Assembly: GCA_026122225.1 (NCBI GenBank)
Contig: JANEZZ010001858.1
Coordinates: 2,501-66,500 of the forward strand
Direction of reading: 5' to 3'
Origin: Heloderma charlesbogerti
Taxonomy: Eukaryota; Chordata; Lepidosauria; Squamata; Helodermatidae
Length of the DNA stretch: 64,000 bases
In this document: positions 54,932 to 64,000 of the stretch, piece after piece
Position numbering within the stretch: the first letter of the stretch is position 1
Layout: the number at the start of each line of letters is the position of its first letter
Notes under the pieces: generated by a model
Database searches by the model: none
Told to the model about the DNA's origin: nothing
Seen by the model: the letters and a program-made list of their open reading frames with translations, nothing else
Position numbers and translations under genes: made by a program

Positions 54932-55455
54932 GTACGGAGCAGAATTTCTTTCAGTAAGAGCATGAGGAGCAAACCCAGGGGAGTAGCTGGGATAAGTTTG
55001 TGGCGAAGTAAAAAATAAAATAAAACTAAACTGTAAACATAACATCATATAACTCTGAGCTTTTCTACATGAGCATTTATTGTGTGCTCATCTTTCTGTA
55101 TTCATGGTTGTTTATGGGTTCTTTAGACAACGTCATCTCCAATTTCACGTCTGTTTTTAAAGAGCACTTTTGGCACATTTTTGAGAGCAAGGAAATGCAG
55201 TATTGTTTCCAAGTGTGAAAGAAAACATGATGTCCACTGGTGTGATTGCATTCTTCCACCCTTCCACAGTGCCACCTAGAGGTGATGTAGCAGAAAAGTA
55301 GGAAAGGAAACTCTCTTTGCATGATGCCTGGATCTCAATGCTGTCACGAAACAGCCTCGTGTAGAAAAGCTCACGGTCCTTGACCATCCTAAGGGATGCC
55401 ACAGTTCTGATGGCCTCTGAGCCTGTGCAGAGTGACCTCCTCTGAAAGGTAGGAA
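54932..55455. other. Downstream of exon B, no further exon seen
   Basis: Unique-looking A/T-balanced sequence; no convincing acceptor/donor pair in the needed phase. Confidence 0.4.
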
Positions 55456-55458
55456 AGT

Positions 55459-55615
55459 AAGAGGAGCCCTGCAGGATCAGACCAAAGGCCTCTCTGTTCT
55501 AGCATCCTGTTCCCACAGTGGCCAAGCAGCTGCCCAAATGGGAAGCCCCCAAGCAGGACATGAATGCAAGAGCAGCAGCCCGCTTGAGTTCTCCAGCAAC
55601 TGGTGTTCAACGTAA
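55459..55615 (-). mobile_element. CR1-like LINE 3' UTR fragment, minus strand
   Basis: 'agaggagccctgcaggatca', 'ctagcatcctgttcccacag' and 'agcaggacatgaatgcaaga' are the exact inverse order of the UTR at 2695-2925. Confidence 0.7.
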
Positions 55616-55789
55616 GAGGTTCCTATCTTACAGCAGTGAGTTCCATCAGTTAATTCCACATTCCAAGAAGCAGGATGTCTTTTTCATCTGCCCTGAATCA
55701 CTGGTCCTGAATTGAATTGGCTGTTCTGATGCGAGCGAGGCAAGAATCCTTCTCACCATCCATGTTCTCACAGGCTGGGGACGTCTGGC

Positions 55790-55870
55790 TCTCCAAATGT
55801 TGTAAGACTACACTTCCCATTATCCCTGGACACTGGGGATAATGGGAGTTGGCATCCAGCAACATCTAGA
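55790..55870 (+). mobile_element. Palindromic MITE, ACTACACTTCCCA arms
   Basis: 'gactacacttcccattatcc' and 'ggataatgggagttggcatc' are inverted arms. Confidence 0.65.
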
Positions 55871-55904
55871 GCAGCCCTCCCCAACCTGGTGCCCTCCAGA
55901 CTCC

Positions 55905-56094
55905 CCTAAATGCCTCCCCTAAGGCTTAATCACTGGCCGGGAGAGATTTTAAACTAGAATATGTGGGGTGTTTAGCTCCTCCCCTTTTGTCTTTGCCTCC
56001 ACCCCTTTTCAATTCAGCCCCACCCGCCACTGGAATGAGGGTCCCAGGAGTTTCTCCAAAACTGAATATGGCTGAATGAGATTCAACGCCCCTG
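55905..56094 (-). mobile_element. hAT-like element, minus copy, partial
   Basis: 'aaatgcctcccctaaggctt', 'caccccttttcaattcagcc' and end 'gagattcaacgcccctga'. Confidence 0.65.
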
Positions 56095-56147
56095 ATTCGT
56101 TTATTCATGTGCGCTAAATAGAACCTCCATGTTCAGAGGCAATGCCA

Positions 56148-56215
56148 TAGAATCATTGAATCATAGAACAGTAGGGTTGGAAGGGGCCTATAAGACCACT
56201 GAGTCCTGCATTGTT
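56148..56215 (-). mobile_element. CR1 LINE 3' terminus, minus strand
   Basis: 'atagaatcattgaatcatag' and 'aacagtagggttggaagggg' are the CR1 3' end in inverse orientation. Confidence 0.8.
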
Positions 56216-57220
56216 AGGTGGGAAGGCCTAAACCCAACCGTAGTCTTCCATCTGCAGTATGGGGGTGACTGCACTGGCCTACCTCACAAGAAAGGCATCA
56301 GGATTGCTGAAACCGTGTGCGGGAAATGCGTCCAGCACTCTGAACGCTAAATACGATGATGGGTGTTGTCATGGAGTTCAGACAGATGGTTCTACCTGTT
56401 GGCCTCCTGCTGGGCGCCCCTCTTTCCATGAATCCTTCAAAATTATTGATTATGCTCAGTTTGCCTGTTCAGAGCAAAGCGTCTGCGTCTGTCTCCATCT
56501 TAGCAGGTTTTCCCCCACCCCATCCTCTTGTGCACCTTTCCACATGCACCAACTGGGGGCTTGATGTTTCCTCTTTCTGGCTCTGACAGTATCTCCCCTG
56601 TCTGGTTTCCAGTCCTGCAGTGCAATTTCGGTGTCTGGCCTCTTTCAAGCACGGAGATGAATAATCCTTCCTTTTTTTATTATTACGGTGGCTGTGGATG
56701 GTGTTTTTCGAATGTCTGGTGAGGAAGGAAATAAAACTGCAGGGGATCTTGCTGCACAAAGCTTTTCCCGCTTCAGGGTGGCTTTAAAAAAAAAAAGTGT
56801 GAATATTTTGAGGCACCTGAAACTAATGGGGCAAAGAATCCCGCAAGAGCAGAGCTCCCCACACTGGGAAGAGGAAACGGGGGTGAGACGTGTTGCTGGC
56901 GTTCGATGCTGTGCACAGTTTGGGTGGGTGAGTGTCCAAACCATAACACAGGACATTTTGAAGCATTTTAAAAACAAATCTTTCTAAATGGACCTGAAAA
57001 TGAATTTGTTTTCAAGAGAAAACATTTTCCCCGTGGTGGCTTGCAATGAAAAAGCCAAGGAAATGCAATCACTCAGCAAGTCAGTTTTGAGAACAGCTTA
57101 TCGCAGAAAGGAGCAAGAGAACGACTTAATCTCAAATGACACCAACACACACACACACCCCTCAGGCACACGTCTCCTCATTTGTGTTCCTTGGGGAAAG
57201 GCGTTCTACATGCTTGGGGC
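56216..57220. other. Intergenic, no gene seen
   Basis: No coherent coding structure. Confidence 0.4.
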
Positions 57221-57224
57221 TGCA

Positions 57225-57405
57225 GCAGACCAACGCTGGGTGAGAATGATGGGAATTGCAGTTCAGCATGTCCAGAGGGCACCAAGCTGGGGAAGGCTCT
57301 TCTAAATGTCTTTTCCTCCAGATGTTGCTGGACTACAACGCCCATCATTTGTGACCATTGGCCATGCTGCTGGGGGCTGCTGAGAATTGTGGCCTCAAAC
57401 CACAG
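57225..57405 (+). repeat. Two adjacent ACTACAACTCCCA-type MITE copies
   Basis: 'gatgggaattgcagttcagc' followed by 'ctggactacaacgcccatca' and 'tgctgagaattgtggcctca'. Confidence 0.55.
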
Positions 57406-57624
57406 GATGATGCCAGGGTTGGGAAGGCTTTGCTAAGTTGACGGGTGCAAGTCTGTGTGGGTGTTGGAAAAGGAAGCAGCAAAATCCAAGCGAAATGAAA
57501 TGCTCTAAGTACAGACAGTGACAAATGCGCCAAGTACAGACAGTGACAAGCTGAAAGAGAGGTGAATTATTACATTGCTGAGATGCAAAGTGGTGTTGAT
57601 AGCATAAAACAGCTGTCCCCAATC

Positions 57625-57695
57625 TGAGGCCCTCCAGATGAGTTTGACTACAACTCCCAGCATGCCCCAGCCAGTATGCTGGGGTATCAGTGAGC
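57625..57695 (+). mobile_element. ACTACAACTCCCA-type MITE
   Basis: 'gactacaactcccagcatgc' then 'cccagccagtatgctggggt'. The left arm is perfect, the right arm truncated. Confidence 0.65.
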
Positions 57696-58307
57696 TACTT
57701 AAGACCAGTCATGGGTGAACCTGACCCACGTGAATTCATTCTTTATTTGGAAAGTAACGGTGGGAGTGGTTCCTGGGGCGGAAACAGAAATGCAAAGAGG
57801 AGGGTGCTACATTCCTCAGCCTGCACAAACCGAGCGCAGTTGCTGTCTGGGAAGCAAGGGGCTGGCGGCGCCTGCATGTCCATGGTCTGTGGCGGTGAAA
57901 AGCGAATTAAATGCTGGTTGTTTGAAAGGGAAGGAATTGGACAATAAAACGGAAAGTACCCAAGTGCCATTATGTGCATTGAGTAGGGAAAGCGTACAGG
58001 AAAGGGCTCTGACAAATTAAATTTGTGCTGTTGTCCATCTGTGGGGAGCATAATGGGCTGCGGAGGGGAGTTGGGAGGAAGAAGCAAAGTGGGAGGTGAG
58101 GCAAGGGGTCTTACAAGGCCGTGGACTGAGCAGCTGGACCTGAGGAAAAAGTGGGTAAAGGAGAGAGCATTTACACCGGTGATGGGGGACCGCCTGCTGC
58201 TGGCTGCTTTTGCAGTTATTGGCATCCCTGATAAGAGAGCTTTAAAGGCAACTCAGCTTTAAACACCCTGCAGATACCCTGTGGCAAAGATTTTGACCTC
58301 AGGCGGA
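57696..58307. other. Intergenic, no gene seen
   Basis: No supportable gene; a LINE-like segment may be present at 58130-58260. Confidence 0.4.
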
Positions 58308-58692
58308 AGACCTGCTTACTTGTGAGTAGGCATGGAGAGTCTTAGCCTGCTTACTTAGGAATAGGCATTCAGAGGCTTGGTATGGGGCGCTCCTTGGTAG
58401 TGAGCCTGAGTGATTCAGCCTTGCTTACTTCTGAGTGGGCCCGTGAAGCCTGGCTTCACTTACTTCTGAGGAGGCCCATGGAAGCCTGGTTCTGCTTACT
58501 TCTGAGTGGGCTCGCAGAAACCTGGCCCCGCTTACTTCTGAGTGGGCCTCTGGAAGCCTGGCCACGGTTACTTCTGAGTTGGCCCGTGGAAGCCTGGCCC
58601 CACTTACTTCTGAGTAGGCCTGCGGAAGCCTGGTTCTCTGCATACTTCTGGGTAGGCATGTGGAAGCTTGGCCCCGCTTACTTCCGAGTGGG
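58308..58692 (+). repeat. 36-bp minisatellite, about ten units
   Basis: The unit is GCTTACTTCTGAGTGGGCCC plus about 16 bases ending GGAAGCCTGGCCCC. Unit starts can be followed from 58313 to 58675; the middle units are most alike. Because 36 is a multiple of three, open frames run through on both strands, giving 12-residue repeats such as EAWPRLLLSGPL. The unit resembles the 'gggacttacttcc' part of the MITE at 4434. It is most likely non-coding. Confidence 0.9.
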
Positions 58693-59695
58693 CTTAATGT
58701 GGTAATGATCACATCTGGCCCTATCTGCTCTGCCTTCAGCTCTGCCCACAGATGGAATGTGTGTCTCCCCCCACCCCCAGACCTTTCCCATTTTGCAATG
58801 TGGCTCTCAGGCTGAAAAGGCTTCCTCACTACTAAGTGACACAGTGCTCTAGCCTGTTGACAGAAATACTTAGCCATTTGCACAGTAACCCTGCGAGGTA
58901 GGACAGTTCCACAGACAGGGAGCCTGAGAGTTAGAGACTAGGCAGCATAGTAAATTTGTGGCCAAGGCAACTGGGGATGTACCCCCCCCCCCAAACGGCT
59001 AGCTTCCTGAGGGCTCAGAGGGTCAAGTCAAGGCGGGCAGCTGGGCTGAAACCCTCACATTAAAACGAATGGTTTTGATTCTGTAGAGTTCGGATGGGCA
59101 TGCTGGCTGATGGGAATTGCAGTCCAGCTCCTCTGGAGGGCATCAGGTTGGGGAGGGCTGATCTAATGGATGTAAAACATCTCCTCCTCCTCCTTTCTCT
59201 CTTTCACTCTTTTTTCCAGGTTTTCTTACATACATTATTTGCACATGCATCCCCATCTTCTGGCGGATCAGAAGGGCAGTGGGTTGAGTTTCTATTTCTC
59301 TTGAAGGGCCAGATTCCTGGGCTGAGCTTTTGACCGCTCTGTGAGTCCATTCCTTCATATTAAATTCCTGGGCTGAAGTTTTGACCCTGCCAGTCTGAAC
59401 AGCTTCCAAACACAAAATGGATGAAAGTTCAATCAGTGGTTGACTTTTCTATATCGTTAGCATGTATTCACCAGACTTTCAAAGGGTTCTGGGCATTTTG
59501 TCAGCAAATATTACTGAAAACCTCACAACAGCCCTCTAAGGTAGGCCAGTATTTTTATTCCACCTACTGCAGAGGGGAGAGGCCAAGACATGCTGGCAGC
59601 CCCTATGGCCGCCAACTTGAGATCATGGCTGGGGCGATCTATCTGAATCCTGGCTGGTTCACAGCACAAATCCCTGAACCCGAGGTGGCCTCTGG
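58693..59695. other. Intergenic, no gene seen
   Basis: hAT-like debris near 58735-58800 and a MITE half near 59100-59155; no gene. Confidence 0.4.
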
Positions 59696-59699
59696 GTGT

Positions 59700-59790
59700 T
59701 GAGGGACTATAACTCCCATCAGTCTTGGCCAGCATGGCCAATGGTGAGGGATGGTGGGTCTTGCAGTTCAACATTTCAAGGACCACCAGT
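59700..59790 (+). mobile_element. Palindromic MITE, ACTATAACTCCCA arms
   Basis: 'ggactataactcccatcagt' and 'gatggtgggtcttgcagttc' are inverted arms around 'ggccagcatggcc'. Confidence 0.65.
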
Positions 59791-59822
59791 TGTCCAACCG
59801 GCCTTAGCCATTATGCTAAATC

Positions 59823-60090
59823 AGGGGTGTTGAACCCTTTCAGTCTCGTCCATTTCAGAGAAGCTCTTGGGGGCTGCATTCCAATGGGGGGTGGAGCTGA
59901 AGACAAAAAGGGGTGGGGCCCCAAAATCCCAGCACATTTTAGCTTCAAGCTCTGAACCGCCAATACCAAGGCCTCAAGAGAGAGGCATTTCAACCATGTA
60001 GAATGGGTTGAACAACAGCCCAAGAACTGCAAGACCATCAAATGATCAGTGGTTGGGGAAAGGGGGTGGAGCCAGAGGAAGGGCGCATGG
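59823..60090 (+). mobile_element. hAT-like element, plus copy
   Basis: Starts 'caggggtgttgaaccctttc', then 'ttgggggctgcattccaatg', 'acattttagcttcaagctct', 'aggcatttcaaccatgtaga' and 'gatcagtggttggggaaagg'. Confidence 0.75.
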
Positions 60091-61025
60091 CTAATTCAAG
60101 ATAGGGATGGAGAGGGAGAGAGATGGAAGCCCCTTTCTGCTGTTAACCCTCTGCATCCCAGCTCCGTCCCTGAACCAGACGTCTCCTCTCTGGGGGGTTT
60201 TGCCCCATCCGTCTTTCCAGCCCTCTAAGGAAGTGAGCCCCTTTACAGTTTCCTCTCTGCCTTTAATTTTTCCAGCCACTCTCTGCTTTTGCCCGGCGGT
60301 TAGGCAAATCATTTTTCAGGGCAAGAGGAGGGAGCGGGGGCGTCCTGAGCCATAACAACCGAGGTTTGAATCCTCTCTCTCTCTCTTTTATGAGGATGGA
60401 GAATAGGCAAGCGATACAATTAAGGATGACTAAGCCGGAGGCAGCTGTGTGCCCCGAAAAGAGGGGAGAGGCAGCAGGGGTGGAGGAAGGCACACACTCC
60501 CTCCTCTGCAGAGAGCATGGGCTCCCCTGCCAAAAAGTCCAGGGCCCCTCCGTATTTGTTGCAGCTGTATTTGTTGTGAAGAGTGGGTCTGGGAGCTGGA
60601 ACAGGACGAGACGTGCAGAATAATTGTGCCCACTTTTGCCCTGGTGGCAGCCATAACGGGCTGTCCTGTTGCCCCACACCTGCCCCACACCATGAGCAAA
60701 GCTGAGAAACTCACCAACAGGTTGTGAAGCAGCTGATGTGCATGCAAGCGAAGTTGCCACTTCAAGGATCGTGGGTGCCCTTTGCTGGCTGAGGACTCTC
60801 CCTGCCTGAAATTGGGCTGCAAGGAACAAAGTCCAAGGTGGCTTCCTAGCCCCACTGGCTGTGATAACAACTGTGACTTTGAGAGCAGGTGCTTGGGCTT
60901 GCTTTTTTCTCTCCTCCCTCCCTGTCCCTTTTTCCTCGTGTGATGCATCTTTTAGATTGCAAACCTGAGGGCACACGCTGCCTGGTTACTGATGTTTGTA
61001 AGCGGCTCTAGGAGCCATCGGACCG
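60091..61025. other. Intergenic, no gene seen
   Basis: Long overlapping ORFs on both strands (for example 60263-60976, minus) without domains; not supported. Confidence 0.45.
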
Positions 61026-61029
61026 GCAA

Positions 61030-61105
61030 TTTATTCTGATGGGTTCCTAGCTCAACGGTGGAGCAACAGTTTTGCATGTGGATGGTTCTGCCCCTGGCAT
61101 CTCAT
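61030..61105 (+). mobile_element. SINE fragment
   Basis: 'ttcctagctcaacggtggag' then 'caacagttttgcatgtgg' resembles a tRNA-like SINE head; B box decayed. Confidence 0.4.
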
Positions 61106-61339
61106 TCAGCCCCCCCCCGCCCCCCAGCAAGCGATCCTGTGCCTTCAAAGGAATCCTTTTCTATGTGCCGCTGGTGGGAGAAATACACTCCGCGTTGACA
61201 ACAGAGAGAGTCTTCTCTGTGGTTGCATCCTGACCTTGGAATGCCCTCCCACCAGAGGTAGGATTGGCACCAATCAGAGCTGGCCCTACCATGAGGCACA
61301 GGGAGGCAGTCACCTCAGGAGGCAGACGATGCGAGGGGG

Positions 61340-61507
61340 CAACCCGGTGTTAGTAACTGCACCCTTAGGAGAGGCATTTCAGTCTTTTAGAATGGGGAAA
61401 ACTGTACAAAAGCCGGGAAAACCAAATGATGGGAGACAGGGGTTGGCCTTCTTGGGAAACCCAGAGGGCCAGTTTTGGCCCAGAGAGCTGAGGTTCAACA
61501 CACCTGA
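61340..61507 (+). mobile_element. hAT-like element, 3' part
   Basis: 'cttaggagaggcatttcagt', 'cttttagaatggggaaaact' and end 'ctgaggttcaacacacctga'. Confidence 0.65.
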
Positions 61508-62465
61508 TCTCTAGGAAAGAACTCTTTCCCCTGGTGAAGTTGAACTAAGACTCTGGAGGCTGTGGGTGCCACTCAAGGCAAGCTTAGGTCAGGGTCCTAA
61601 TGCCAAGATGCTTAGAAGGAGCAGAGCCAGTTGGTCCATACAGGAGTTGCTCCTTCGACATTTGCCCACATTTGTATCCAGTCAGGTATGGTTGACTCTT
61701 GGGGTGTGGGGAGGGGAGGCATGTTGAGGGGATGCTTGCTTGGATTATGTGCCTCAGAGGGCAACCTGGCATGCTTTAGTAACTTCCTGACTGGACTACT
61801 GCAATGCGGTCTACATGGGGCATCCCTTGAAGACTGTCTGAAGACTGCCGCAGGCGCAGAAGGCCTCTGCCCAAGTGTGTTGATGGGGACAGTGGGATTT
61901 GAGCATGCCGCAACAGGGCTGACATCTCTGCGCTGGCTGGCAGGGAGGTGCCAGGCACCGTTCAAGGAGCTGCCCAGCCTGCAACTCCCATGATCCCTCA
62001 TCCTTGGCTGTGCTGGCTGTGGTTGATGGGAGTTGTGGGCTGGGACATCTGCAAGATCTAGCCGCCACTGTCCTGTGAAAACTTTAATCTGTCTGCCTAC
62101 TGGGAAGGACAGAGAAGGTATGGCCGATAGCTGTAGGCAGAGCCAGAGACAGGCTCTATCAGTTTATTTATCTTTGTTGTTGCAATTGCAGACTAACAGC
62201 ATATTTTAACAGCGGGTTTTAAAGATGTTTGCATGGAAACTGCATAGATATGTTATTGCATGAAGCGGTATGTACGTTTTAAAAATAAAGAAATGGTCCT
62301 GGTGTGTGAGGCCTAAGTGACTCAGGACCTAGGCACTAGATGGCACTAGAAAGACTGCTTTCCCCAGGACCAAGGAAAGACGAAGCTGGGATTTCAGATC
62401 AGCCAGAGAGGGGTTGCTTGTGGGGCTCTTCTGGGGCTTCTACATGTGGCAGAGATTCGACTTTT
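61508..62465. other. LINE debris and MITE, no gene
   Basis: 'ctgactggactactgcaatg' then 'cggtctacatggggc' at 61788-61823 is typical of an L2-type ORF2 end (as is 'gacatctctgcgctggctgg' near 61921). A palindromic MITE lies at 61980-62050. No intact gene. Confidence 0.5.
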
Positions 62466-62469
62466 CCCC

Positions 62470-62745
62470 AAGCTGTTGTTCTTTAAGCACCAGTTAAAGA
62501 CCCATTCAGATGTGCAGGCTTTGAGGATATCAACAAGAGTCTCTTGTTTTTCCAATCAATTTTGTATTGATGGTTTTATTGTATTTTATTATATATTTGT
62601 GATTTTAGAGTTGTGATTTGAATGTTTATGGGGTGTGCTGTGTTTTATAGAGGCTGTTAGCTGCGCTTGGCTCTTTGTGAGGAAAGGATGTAAGTCAAGT
62701 TAATATTAACATTATTATTATTAATAATAATAATAATTGCACTTC
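62470..62745 (+). mobile_element. LINE 3' end, plus strand
   Basis: 'aagcaccagttaaagaccca' followed by T-rich 'ttttattgtattttattata', 'gcgcttggctctttgtgagg' and a final (ATT/AAT)n run. Confidence 0.5.
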
Positions 62746-63535
62746 ACCCTTCTTGGTGGATGCTAAAACTGGATGACTTTCGGCTCTCTTCAAAGTAATG
62801 TGAACACACAGTAGAAGCCGAGATGAACAGACCATTATAACCAGTGATGTACAAAACCTGGAGAAGGAATTTCACTCCTGAGCCCGCTATGCAGATCTCC
62901 TGAGACAGTTCAACTGTCTACACAAAGGTTGGATAATTTTGTTGGCAGTGATGTTCCTTCAATATCTCCTGCTATGGAGTGCAATCGCCATTCGTCTGAT
63001 ACAGGGAAGCCATCAAACAAAGGTACAGAGATGTCAGAGCTGGACACACTGTACCTGATAGAATACTGTAGCTGTCATGTTAGTTGCGGGGGTGTGGGGT
63101 GTGCAGTAGCAATTCAGCACCCGCTTTATGGAGGTGTGCTCCAGTCTGCAACCACTTCTGCAGTGATAAACGTATTCATCTCTAAGGTGCCACAAGACTC
63201 CCAGCAGTTGGAGACTAACAAAGGTGCTAGTCCTCTGGGATTTGCACTTTTCTTGGAGACCTTTTAAGCTTTGCATGGAGAAGTCACAGGCTCCGCACCG
63301 CCTGGATTTCAAAGACTTTTACAGTCGTACTGTTTACTATTCTTTCTCCTTAATATATTTATCAGCTGCCAGCCAGACAACACTTTGTGCTTCTAATGAA
63401 ACAGGCTCAGGTCCAGAGAAAAGAGCTTTTGGCCAATAAAGCGGACCATTTTAAAGATGCCACCAGAATTCCATTTTCTTTCTCTTGTAACAGACTTTCC
63501 TGTTTCCCCAGGCTTTTAAATTCTTTTGAAGTATT
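62746..63535. other. No supported gene; weak exon candidate
   Basis: A segment at 62949-63019 between 'ttttgttggcag' and AAAG|GTACAG could be a small exon (see findings). A dispersed repeat ('aaggtgccacaagactccca') lies at 63185-63240. Confidence 0.35.
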
Positions 63536-63539
63536 CTTT

Positions 63540-63745
63540 TAAAAATATTGTAATATATGGCTATGTGTGTGTTTTAATTTTAGTCTCTGCAGTGTGGTTT
63601 TAACTCTTCCACAGGCTGTATTTGTCACTGCATTGGCATGTTTATTAGTGTTGGGTTGTCGAGCCGATCGTGATTGTATTTGGATTATTATTGATGCTGT
63701 GAAATGCCTAGATAAATTTATGAAATGCCTCTTTAAATAAATAAA
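63540..63745 (+). mobile_element. LINE 3' end, plus strand
   Basis: T-rich UTR with 'atgttaaatgcc'-like order ('gctgtgaaatgcctagataa') and a final AAATAAATAAA run. Confidence 0.45.
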
Positions 63746-64000
63746 AACAGATTAAGACCACTCTGGAATGTGAGACTAAACCGGGGGGGGGGGATTTTCC
63801 CTTGGGCATATGTTAAAATTGGTTCTGGAGGGAGGGTTACCCAAAACATGATCCAGCTTTCACAGCTGGCTGCCCAGTCCTCCCTCCAGCCCTTTGGAAG
63901 GCTCCTGCAAATCACTTCTCCCAGGAGCGGGGGCTGAAATGAAGGAGACAGAAAAGGCTGAACGGTTTGGAGGGGTTTTTTTTTGTTTTTTGTTTTGTTT
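63746..64000. other. End of window, no gene seen
   Basis: G run at 63783-63791 and T/G-rich end; nothing recognised. Confidence 0.4.

Noticed and set aside
58308..58692. CRISPR-like array
   Set aside because: Units are contiguous without unique spacers, and the genome is eukaryotic.
58382..58705. Repeat protein with EAWPRLLLSGPL units
   Set aside because: It is a reading of a 36-base minisatellite; the opposite strand is open too, which argues against coding.
59219..59330. Exon after 'cactcttttttccag' at 59219
   Set aside because: A good acceptor, but no donor, and the frames contain stops or low-quality peptide; phase does not continue exon B convincingly.

Overview
The window looks like nuclear DNA of a squamate reptile (lizard or snake). 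Three things suggest this: a BovB (RTE) LINE with a nearly readable reverse transcriptase, many CR1 and L2-like LINE fragments, and a Sauria-type SINE (tRNA-like head, BovB-like 3' end, ACCTTT tail). Gene density is low and most of the sequence is old repeats. No prokaryotic operon, CRISPR array or phage was seen. All calls come from reading the sequence; no database search was run.

Three protein-coding loci can be supported, all on the + strand. (1) JUND is a complete single-exon AP-1 gene at 14175-15167, with a TATA box, CCAAT box and CRE-like sites upstream, inside a CpG-rich block of about 13.7-15.6 kb. (2) At 28444-39030 lies a small four-exon gene for a mucin-like type I membrane protein of about 172 residues: signal peptide, Ser/Thr-rich ectodomain, one membrane span and a short tail. 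All splice phases agree and a polyadenylation signal follows. It may be the ortholog of mammalian CIST1, but that name rests on memory of synteny and architecture. (3) Two phase-compatible exons, 47478-47559 and 54714-54931, belong to an unidentified gene that would continue past the window. Its product has a basic Ser-rich segment, a kinase-type RRFS site and a possible PP1-docking RVVF motif.

Layout: 1-480 is extremely A+T-rich sequence. 0.9-13.1 kb is repeats (SINE, CR1, L2-like, BovB, palindromic MITEs) with a three-site CRE cluster at 1.75 kb. 13.17-13.68 kb holds three imperfect tandem units just upstream of the JUND promoter. 13.7-16 kb is JUND. 16-28.4 kb is repeats, including a CR1 with RT motifs at 23-24.1 kb. 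28.4-39.2 kb is the mucin-like gene, with BovB antisense in intron 2 beside a pyrimidine microsatellite. 39.2-64 kb is mostly repeats around the partial third gene, with a 36-bp minisatellite at 58.3 kb and a Sauria SINE at 53.0 kb.

The genes do not form a pathway. Their proximity looks like conserved vertebrate synteny around JUND (human 19p13.11). The main open questions are the identity of the second and third genes and the several families of short inverted-repeat elements that recur across the window.
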